A stretch of DNA of 64,000 nt. Origin: Termitomyces sp. T153 (Eukaryota > Basidiomycota > Agaricomycetes > Agaricales > Lyophyllaceae). Under the pieces are notes generated by a model. The model saw only the letters and a program-made list of their open reading frames with translations. It made no database searches and was not told the origin of the DNA. Location of the stretch: assembly GCA_018296165.2 (NCBI GenBank), contig JACKQL020000016.1, positions 868,001 to 932,000 on the forward strand, given 5' to 3'. Numbering within the stretch: the stretch's first letter is position 1; every line of letters begins with the position of its first letter. The position numbers and the translations under genes are program-made. This document shows positions 55,709-64,000 of the stretch, one piece after another.

Positions 55709-57263
55709 TCATGAGTTTGAATTCACCCCCCTCTCTCTCTCACTCTCAATTTCCCATCTGTATGTGGCCTTCGTCACGGCGACATTTATGTTGTTCGTTG
55801 GAACCTGAATGGTATGAGGATCAAGGGGTAATCCATTCCAACGGGACGACAATCTTACTGTAGATTGAGACTGGAAGTTAGAGTCGCCGACGAAGTTGGC
55901 ATTGCTTTTGAGATGACGGAGGCCTGTGCGTGCGTTGAGGCTACCGATGTGATTAGCGATGTGGCAGTCTCACAGGCTGGTAGAGTTACATACGAAGCCA
56001 TCAATGAGTTGGAAAATACTATTGACAAATTGTCAGACCCAAGTAAATCTGGAAGAATGATTCAAGATGTACGCCGACATATGACAAAGATCGTTGCCAT
56101 CCAAGCGTAGTCATTCAATACAATGAACTGAAAATGTTCTGTGAAGACTACCGAGGTCCAAAATCTAGACACTTACCGTGATCAGCATGGTCGTGGTGGC
56201 AACACTAACGAACAGCTTCCAAAGGATTGACGGATCATAAAGTGATCGCACATACCTGGTCAACAGTCCCGTTTCTCCAAGTTGGCGCAAAGCCATCAGC
56301 CTCGTATCTGGGTGATATGATAAGAGATACCTACGGATAGTCCACGCAATGAGCCGATCAACTACTCGCTTTGTACTGAAAATGGCTACATCAAAATTAC
56401 AATCTAAAAATGTCACAGAATGATCTACCTCGCGAGCGCAGTCTGTCGTCGATGCCACAAATAATAACAAAGAGCAGCGGCAATCAACACATCGACTGCT
56501 GCCGAGATCGCAAGTGATGCAACCAAAAGCCAAAGCCATTGTTTTCTAAAGGCTGCGATTGATCGTGTTTTGCATGAGGCGACAACTATAGCCATGACGC
56601 TAACAAAGCGCAGGAAGCTCAAAAACCAACAGATACACGGGAGGAGCCACTTAGAAGACAGAATACGGATACGGTTTGCAAAGAAAGCCTGTCAATGTCC
56701 ACATACATATTCCCTAGTCTCTCAGAACGAAAAGAAGTACCTGAACAGCTGGGCCAATGATCCCAGATAAGCCTACGGCTCCAATGAGCGTTGAAGGAAA
56801 AACGGAAATAAACTCTGGCTCTCCGTAACGCATTACAGATATCTGTATCGCACGAAATCAAAAAATAATAATGTGGCGATTGGACACTGATCTCACGAAG
56901 TATAGAGAATGTGCCGTCAACATTGTATGAACAAGCTCCGTGAACCTGACGCTCCAGATTTTACCAATAGACTTTCAAAAATCTTGCTGCTGCTCTCACC
57001 ATAGAACGCCGACCTTGAGCTCATCGTGAACTTGCTGTAGCAAAGTAAGGAATAGCTCACATAGAGTCTCAAATACCAGGGATCTTTGGGGAACTTTCTG
57101 AGTTCTTACTGAGCATCAAAATGGAAGTTCAGCAGAAGATAATGCCTCACTTGTAATATGTGAATGTCTGGACCGTTACGAGTCCGAACAAGAACATTGA
57201 GATCAAAACGCCGATCTCATATACGCCTAGCGTTGGAGTCAAATTGGTGGGTATAGAGGCCAT
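55709..57263 (-). CDS. DUF6534 seven-helix membrane protein
   Basis: Basidiomycete-expanded family of receptor-like integral membrane proteins, function unknown. Starts MASIPTNLTPTLGVYEIGVL and continues MFLFGLVTVQTFTYYK / KFPKDPWYLRLY, a 14-nt microexon (GVL), LWFTELVHTMLTAHSLYF, AVGLSGIIGPAVQ / AFFANRIRILSSKW, several further helices (LVASLAISAAVDVLIAAALC), then STKRVVDRLIAWTIR / ETGLLT and VFSNSLMASLNARTGLR. These are the hallmark blocks of the family. It ends with a charged tail and a stop at 55,709. About ten short introns. Intron positions near 56,110 and 56,300 are my best reading. A plus-strand ORF over 55,865-56,110 is an antisense shadow. Confidence 0.8.
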
Positions 57264-58636
57264 GGTGTCACTATATCCCTGACCACGATTGAAGACCTAT
57301 ATAAGTATCAGTCATACTCGGGGTTTGCGATGGCTAGGCCGAAGGCTCCACCCATTCTTCCTGACTAAGAAAGACAGAGTGGATCCCACTCGCGCACATT
57401 TTCGTGTTCTCAAGAAACAATGCTCAGATGGAGTAGCTGTGGAGCTTAGCAAGAAAGGAAATTTTCATTATAGTTGTGACTTATCGAAGGTGTGTTTACT
57501 TATTTATGGTGCAGCCAAATTGCTACTGAAGCTTTACATCGCGAAGCGTTGGAGGATGATGGAGCTATCGGCAGAGGAGGAAGCAGACAACGAGAGCATA
57601 TTTGCCTGATGACAGCGAGTTTTGAAGGACAATTTCGGAGTTTTGAAGGACATTTCGGAGTCTTGAAGGACAATCTTGAACAGGGCCAAAAAAAAATGGG
57701 GCTAACCGGATCCAAATACGAAGTTTTTTCCCAGCTCCGAGTAATTCTGGGTTTGAATTCATTGAAGTATTTTTTATTACAACCTGATGACACCACTCTC
57801 TCTCCGTTTTACTAACATCCTGATCTCCAGGTGGCTATCAATATGTCACTGATATAGACAGACATTTCGACTCAGCTTGCATGACAGGTACCGACTTGCC
57901 ATAGTATGCAGCCTCGATACTCGACTTTCGATCGTCCATTTCGTGTTCTATGTCACATTCCACTACAATCCTATGACGATGGCTTGCTCTTACTACTCTT
58001 GCACGCAGCTAACTTGCATAGAACCTTACGTCCCTCTCTCATTTGAAAGCCTCTGGCCGATTTTACCAGTAAAAACCACGGACGTCTATGGGTGTTGGGC
58101 GTTCTATCCATTACACTTAACTGCCGACTAATTCCCTCCAAGAGAATCTATGTTTGAAGCACTTCGTCAAATTGTGTGTTGTTGGAAATTGACAAGTACC
58201 ACGAAAACTGTGAGCCTCCTTAACAATAGTTCATCTCCGACCGCTGTCGTAGGTGTACAATACAAACGTAGTTTGGAGGCCATGATTGAGCATACCGAAG
58301 GATAGAATTATACTTGAACAGTGTCAAGAACCTGATCAATCTCGTTCCAGCGACCGACAAGTGGCAGGTGCAATGTGAGTACATCAATGGAACCACTTCA
58401 CTTTGAATCAAGTGGGAGTCATGCCCATTGTCTCATGATATCGCGAATCTGATTTAAATGTCTTGACATTCATTTTGAGATTTTAGGTGTATGGAAATGT
58501 ATGCGACAATAGTTGATGGCTCCTATGTAATAATCTCATCTGTAGCTGTACACCAAGCAAAGGAAAAACACTCGACGGATAGTAGATCATAAAAAAAAAA
58601 CCGAATATAAGATAACTAAGAATAAGTATATGATAA
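57264..58636. other. Intergenic, with a 20-21-bp tandem repeat
   Basis: Between the DUF6534 start and the Rab 3' end. Open frames (57,289-57,815 +, 57,877-58,131 +) lack domains. Three copies of gagttttgaaggacaatttc (with small changes) lie at about 57,617-57,677. Confidence 0.45.
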
Positions 58637-60025
58637 TTACGAACTGCAACATGTAGTCCTTGCCCTCTCCTCCGTTGTCTTCCACCGGTCAAGCTGCACT
58701 GTATTTTCTGCACTCGAGTCTCGAATATACATGCGCCGTGCCTTGAGACGTTCTTCATATTCCCATCGCCTGACTACCCGTCGTGCAATATATTCGAACA
58801 CCTCCGAGACACCTGCACCTGTTTTGGCCGAGGTAAAGAAGAGCTTGGGACCCCGAGCAGGCGGAGGTGGGAGTACTCCGACCGTATCATCATGAGACGC
58901 AATGTCAGCGGTCACGGCGGTAGAATGAGCGGTCTCGCCGGATTCGCGGGCAAAAAGACTGGGGGTGATGGTGGCTATACTGATGGAGCTCGTGCTGTGT
59001 GTTGTGTCGGAGAGTGTGGATATTGGTCGACCACGTACGCTTGCGTAGGGGGTCGGAGAATGAGCCATGGACGAAGGTGAGCGTGAAGGGGATGACCAGG
59101 GCTCAGGAGAGCTACGAGCAGATTGATAAAGATCGAAGAGGGAGGAAGATGGGGTGTGATAGATAGTGAGTGTTGTGTGAGTGGTGGTCATCGTGCCACC
59201 GTAGAAGTGTGATCCTGACGGAGAGCGTGACTTGGAGAGGGGGTGTACAGAAGAGCGAGAAGCGGCAGATTGCCAATGGTCATTCAAACGTAAATTCGAA
59301 GTAATTGCGATGGAGTCAGATCGGTGTTGACGATAGGTTGTGGGAGATTCAATGATCTCAGAAGTCTGAATGGCGGCATGCGAGGAAGATAAAGGGTATT
59401 GATTGAGAAGGACCGCGTTATGGTAATGTTCAGTTGATACCGAAGACGAAATCGTCGACGGCACCAGCTCCGTCAAAAATGTCGCAGCATCCGCCTCCGT
59501 TACGCGTTCCTTGCCGCCAGCCACGTCAATTTTGTTTCCTACCACCACGCAACAAAAGTCTTTTGTGTCCTCATCTGCCAATGGAGCCTGTTCTCGAAAC
59601 TCGGCCCACCACTTGATTAACGCCGTCATCGTCGCGGGTGAATTAACGTCGAACAATAGCAGCACAGCATCAGCACCACGGAAAAAGGCTTTAGAGAGGC
59701 TTGAAAAGCGTTCCTGACCAGCTGTGTCCTGTTGCACAAGAGTCAAGATGAACAAAAGTCAAGCACTATGACTCTGTAACGTACCCAGATTTGGAGCAGT
59801 ATCTTATCCGCCGGATTGCTGGGATGAGGAATGGCCTTTACAATAAAATCTGCCCCAATAGTCGCTCGATAGCCGTCAGAGAACTGGCCAGATATGTACT
59901 GCACGTAGTTACAAGAATTGACCAACGAAGAATGCAATGAGAATTCGGTGATGACTCACTGAGCTTCGCAAACTAGTCTTACCGACGCCGGACGCGCCGA
60001 TGACTACAAGTTTAACCGTAGGCAT
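58637..60025 (-). CDS. Rab-family small GTPase with a long insertion before the G5 motif
   Basis: Membrane-traffic GTPase. Exons 59,960-60,025, 59,785-59,898 and 58,637-59,728 (introns 61 and 56 nt), about 423 residues versus the usual 200-215. All five G motifs are present: GASGVGKTS, the switch I text YRATIGADF, DTAGQERF, GNKID and SAKTG. FFRGADAVLLLFDVN and WWAEFREQAP are closest in style to Rab7. Between GNKID and SAKTG lies roughly 200 extra residues rich in Ser/Thr/Pro with little predicted order. The C-terminus ends TTCCSS, a CC-type prenylation site. The insertion reads in frame with host-like composition, so it is probably real, not an unspliced intron. No internal GT-AG pair restoring normal length was seen, but this was not exhaustive. 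Confidence 0.87.
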
Positions 60026-60630
60026 CGTGCTGGCCGTCCGTCGCCGCCAGACTCCAGCATCAATAAGCCCGCAGGTGAACTGGTTTTGCAGCTATCAATT
60101 GGAGCCGCAATACCAGCTCTCGACAAACACGGCCAAATCAGTTGGCTTCTTTTGCTTCCGTGGCTCTGACGTAAGCCCGATCTTGGAGCCTGGACCGGAA
60201 TAAATGCGATTACTCATTGAGTTAATCTCAAGATTTAAGGTGGGAGGTGTATGACTTGTGAGGTAGTGCATGTTTCCCTCCGTAATAGTGCGACGGAAAA
60301 CGCATATTCATTCTACTGTGAACACTTTTCATAAAGTAATTTGAAGTTGGTCGACACCACCACATTAAGCCTTTCAGACTTGTCAATTATGTCACAGTTC
60401 TTTGCTTGTCGGGCAATAGCTGTGTAGGAATGCTTCCGCCCAAATCCCAACTTCTCCTCCGGTCCTCCTTATTACAGATTCGACTTATTGATGATGTGCC
60501 ATGTTCTATTTTGCCTGTGATATTGTGGTTCTCAACTTCTTTGTTGTCGACTGGTGGGAATAACATTGATACAAAGTACTCTTCAGTCACAAGTTTGAAC
60601 ATTATCATCAATAATCCAGTTTATTGCTGC
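60026..60630. other. Intergenic: Rab promoter and 3' region of the carboxypeptidase
   Basis: No gene seen. Both flanking genes are on the minus strand. Confidence 0.5.
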
Positions 60631-62788
60631 CTACACCGAATGCAAAGGCTCCTTGTTTATAACCTGCCTGAATATTTCAAGCGATGCCGCAGGCTGGAAG
60701 GCCGGCTTGAACGGAATTGGGTCAGTGAAAACTTCTATCAAACTGGAATGTCTTGTCTTTGGCACTTACAACTTCGTGCCCAGCAGCGTAGACTCTCCTA
60801 GATTTATTGTTATCATAACTGCGCTCGGGTGCTGGAGGCAATGAAGACTTACGCAAAAGAGAAATTATCGACGTTCTTGATTGCGGCAACCGATTCACCA
60901 GTAATTGTCATATTGGTAAAGGGCGTGCTCTCCAAACGAGCCTTCCCGTGCCAGTCCATTGCTAACACTGATGCGTATCCTCCCAGCCAATTACAACTGC
61001 AAGTATTTATTGCCTGAGCACGGAGATGGTCTGAGTGCCATCTTTACTCACTTAATATCAGCATCTCCCGCCTAACTATGCATCAATGTCCTTTTGTACA
61101 GCATACAGCTGAGGAAGCGTACCCAGATTAGTATTTTTAGGTCAGAGTTTGCTAGCGCGCCAAGTTGTGGTAACCAGGTCCGTGCATCCTAGCTTAGGTC
61201 TGTATTGGTTTGCTGGTGCAATCGTTTGTGACTCACATCGCCTGTCTTTGCGAAGAGCTCGAATGGCGGGTCGGGACATTCCTCATATGGCACCTCTGCA
61301 CCGATAGCCGTCCTGATATATGCCTGCGCTAGAAACGACAGATAGAATTCCGGAGGGAATAGCGCAGAAGAGTTCTGTCGTAAATCATCTGAATCCCGAT
61401 CACCAACGGCGGGAACGAATACATTTTCGACCTTCAGATTGAAAAATCAACATGAGTTTAGTTTCAGACCAAGTGACATACGCAAAAATCGTCCGCAGTC
61501 ATGCAGATTTGGTTTGACGCTGCCGAAAGTCCTGCCGCGAAGCAGGCCTCCTCCTGGTCCTTGCAACCGCCAGGCTCGTAGTAAGAATCATGCAATTTCT
61601 TGAGAACTGAGGGTGGCTGAAGTGGTCCGTACCCAGGGGCATTCGTAGCAAAGTCGACATAGGCTTTGTTCTGGATCAAGGGATCGTACCAACCACTGTG
61701 AAATCCATTAAGTTCGCAAGACAGATCAAACCATTCACTTGGCATACTGACTTGTTGATCATCAAAGCACTGACAACGACTGGTTCGCCGACAAGGAGGC
61801 CATCATGAATCAATGTGTTCTGTTGGTCGAAGTAGGTCACAAAACTCGGCCCATAATGTCCTCCGTAGCTTTCGGTTGCAAAGATGAATCTTACAGACAA
61901 ATGAAGAAATCAAGTGATCAGATACATTGAGTGACAGGGCGTACTCGCGGCTCTTATATGCCGAAAAGAGAGAACTCTCAAACAGGATTTGGAAAGCTTT
62001 CCAGACAAATGGCGCAGCAGATTGTGTACTGTCAACTGTATCGATGCCAAAGGAAAAGCCCGTGCCAATGGGTTGGTCAATATAAATCACTGTCATATCG
62101 GTGTCAATTGCCTAAGAAGTCTCCTGTTGTGTTAGGAAAGTACGTACTGTTGCTTATGTTGTTCCAGCTGCGATTGGAGTCCAATTATATGAAAGAGCAA
62201 GTGGAAGACTATTGATCATTACCTGTACGGGTTGAGAGTTGTCGTGTTCCCGTCGGCATTGACGTGGCACGGGCCATTTTCTAATACGAAATGACATTTC
62301 GATATTAAGGACTGCTTAATAGTGTACTGAATTGGATTTCATTTACCCTGAAAGAGACCAATCATGGAAGAACAGCCAGGACCACCATTTAGCCTAACAT
62401 CTCATTAACTTAAAACTGATCGCCTCAAATGGCCAAAGGAAAATTCCTACCAAAGAGTAAATGGTGCGGTCTGAGGAGACTCCCTGGCTTCGAAAAACCA
62501 GAACCACTTTGGTGGTCGTCAGAAAGAGTTGCATAATGATACAGCATCGCTGACCATAGACATGTTCGTGCCGACGTCCACATATCCTGAAATTTGGTGT
62601 ACACCAGGAGTTATCTCGCACACTCCTGAATCCTTAACATAGCGGATACTAAGGCCTTCATGAATAGTAGACTGGAAGGTTGAGACTGCAGGCTTATTGG
62701 CAGTGGGGCTGGCGATGGCCAGGGAATACAAGAGGAGTTGTGAAAGTAGGAATGCCGTAACGCAGAAGCAAGAGTGGACAGAAGACAT
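60631..62788 (-). CDS. Secreted serine carboxypeptidase (peptidase family S10)
   Basis: Removes C-terminal residues from peptides; extracellular or vacuolar. ATG at 62,788, signal peptide MSSVHSCFCVTAFLLSQLLL. Conserved text in order: HQISGYVDVGTNMSM / WFWFFEARESPQTAPF, LNGGPGCSSMIGLFQ (oxyanion-hole region), ENGPCHVNADGNTTTLNPY, YIDQPIGTGFSFG, FATESYGGHYGPSF (catalytic Ser), LKILIW / AGDADIN / CNWLGGYAS (catalytic Asp), RVYAAGHEV / PAFQPAASLEIF (catalytic His), ending FRQVINKEPLHSV with TAG at 60,631-60,633. About a dozen exons with 45-70-nt introns and no disrupting stop. All triad residues are present, so it should be active. Confidence 0.92.
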
Positions 62789-63412
62789 GCATGCCGATAA
62801 AAATCCTCCTGCCAGACGGATTCTATTATATCTGTCTCAAGAGCACGCATGAGCATCTTTTCGAACACTTATCTCACTGATCGATGGAATCAGGGTACAT
62901 ACATGCGATGGAGGTGCCGTGTGTGATTCCTGAGCTATACAGCGTGCGGACAAACAGTATAAAATCAGCAATGAGCCCAGACCTAGCACATGGTGGGAGA
63001 AGTTGCGATAAGCGGGATACTGGAGGGATATGAGCCTTATCTGATCATGTGCCTGAACGTTTTGCGGTAAAATATCCGAGACTGCGCAATTTCCACGTTT
63101 TCCATGGGTCGGCTACTATTTGTGAGTTTTATGTCTACCGGAACGAAATATGCTGTTGAAGCCACTAACAAGAGATGGATCATTGAAGGTCAAGTGTTGT
63201 AAATTCCTGACCTCCTGCATAGTGATGTTCTGGCCTGGTATGGCCTAAAAGCCCTGGTTGTTGAAGCGGTTCTGGCTCAGACCAATATCTAGGCCAAGCC
63301 AAAGTCCCCCAAGCTGGCCTGGCCAAGCCAGGCCAGGGCTTTTGACAGGTAAAGACGCCTTCCCCTCACCCCCCTCCCTCCGCAAACCACTCGCGATACC
63401 ACTCCCTCCCCA
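62789..63412. other. Intergenic with a short GC palindrome
   Basis: Promoter side of the carboxypeptidase. At 63,314-63,336 perfect 10-bp arms ctggcctggc/gccaggccag surround caa, followed by further ggcca repeats, a composition seen at ends of some DNA transposons. No gene. Confidence 0.5.
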
Positions 63413-63997
63413 ATGGCTCCATCCTCTGCAGCACGGCGTCGAGCCGACAAGCGTCCGCAGCATTTGACCGGGCACAAGTTCACTGCCCAAGATGTTGACG
63501 CCGTACTACACTCGGCTAGGCTGGAGGGGCTATCATCACTTCCTTCGAACCCTCCCCGGCTTCCTCCTCCTCCGTCGGAATCTATTACGATTTCACGCGC
63601 AGCGCTGCAGGGTCTACTCCAGACCTTCGGCGCAGGTATTGCCCAACACATTCCGCAGGCGCGCGGCTTTACAGCTGCAGACGTCATTCCACCCTCGGAA
63701 CTGTACGCAGGCCGACATCCGCTCCCTTCGAGCATGCCTCATCCACGTGAGTGCCACTTCTGCCCTTCGCTGCCATCCACAGCCCGAGCCCTACACGAGG
63801 CTCCAATACAACAGGGCTGTCCATCTCCTTTTACCCGACTTCGACAATGCATTCCTGCTAATTATCCTTCTGCAGATGTGGCTCCTACCTTACCAGCGTC
63901 AATAGCTGCGCCACCTCCTGCAGACCTCCTCCCGGCCTTTCGCAGCCTACAGGCTCCGCCAGCACCCCCTACACCGCAAATCCTCGTTCATTCCTGA
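63413..63997 (+). CDS. Hypothetical protein, probably incomplete at window edge
   Basis: ATG 63,413 (context caatggctc) opens a CpG-rich frame, MAPSSAARRRADKRPQHLTG, followed by HKFTAQDVDAVLHSARLEGL and ISRAALQGLLQTFGAGIAQH, then Pro-rich text. It remains open for 194 codons, but candidate introns occur (a gtgagt...cag at about 63,748-63,783), so the true reading may leave the window. The basic Pro/Ala-rich N-terminus resembles gag-like proteins of some LTR elements, but no zinc knuckle is visible. Function unknown. Confidence 0.4.
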   Translation: MAPSSAARRRADKRPQHLTGHKFTAQDVDAVLHSARLEGLSSLPSNPPRLPPPPSESITISRAALQGLLQTFGAGIAQHIPQARGFTAADVIPPSELYAGRHPLPSSMPHPRECHFCPSLPSTARALHEAPIQQGCPSPFTRLRQCIPANYPSADVAPTLPASIAAPPPADLLPAFRSLQAPPAPPTPQILVHS

Positions 63998-64000
63998 ATG

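Noticed and set aside
55865..56110. 81-codon plus-strand frame
   Set aside because: It begins at TTG and lies opposite the C-terminal exons of the DUF6534 gene, which give family blocks on the minus strand.

Overview
This is nuclear DNA from a filamentous fungus, almost certainly an agaricomycete (Basidiomycota). The host genes have many 47-67 nt introns with GTAAGT/GTGAGT-type donors. They include families typical of mushrooms and their relatives: a CBM1-tailed AA9 lytic polysaccharide monooxygenase, a hydrophobin-like secreted protein, and DUF6699 and DUF6534 proteins. The TE load (Helitron, Ty1/copia, LINE, gypsy solo LTRs, Tc1/mariner) also fits.

The window alternates between two kinds of DNA. 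Transposon blocks almost lack CpG: about 1-10,390, 16,300-28,900, 34,480-38,470 and 48,100-52,690. Between them lie CpG-containing genic blocks. Transposon reading frames are broken mostly by stops that look like CGA to TGA or CAA/CAG to TAA/TAG. This is the trace expected of RIP-like or 5-methylcytosine deamination.

Layout. 1-1,390: gypsy-type gag/protease relic (-). 2,440-10,394: Helitron sequence with three copies of a 36-nt hairpin tail, a repeat-bearing ORF and a Rep/Pif1-helicase coding region (+). 10,498-13,377: copper amine oxidase (-). 15,117-21,710: an unknown gene (-) split by a copia element (15,303-20,653). 23,843-24,616: solo LTR. 25,455-29,639: LINE (-). 30,462-31,739: DUF6699 gene (-). 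33,127-34,441: multi-pass membrane protein (-). 34,480-37,152: an inverted Helitron fragment carrying a mariner fragment, itself cut by a second solo LTR. 37,502-37,780: copia gag fragment (-). 38,500-39,536: decayed F-box/LRR-like sequence (+). 39,653-41,134: AA9 LPMO (-). 44,449-44,983: hydrophobin-like gene (-). 46,206-47,300: Ser-rich unknown (-). 47,989-48,077: tRNA-Leu(AAG). 48,100-52,690: decayed TE sequence. 53,834-55,357: single-pass membrane protein (+). 55,709-57,263: DUF6534 protein (-). 58,637-60,025: Rab-like GTPase with a long insertion (-). 60,631-62,788: serine carboxypeptidase (-). 63,413 to the edge: unknown ORF.

The host genes do not form a pathway cluster. Several are secreted or hydrolytic/oxidative (AA9, S10 peptidase, hydrophobin-like). 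Amine oxidase, Rab and the membrane proteins are housekeeping or sensory types. The most informative signals are structural: 5' and 3' LTRs of one element that differ at every CpG, a gene whose reading frame resumes across a retrotransposon, a duplicated splice donor, a head-to-head Helitron fragment at a promoter, and a divergent hydrophobin with an extra cysteine.
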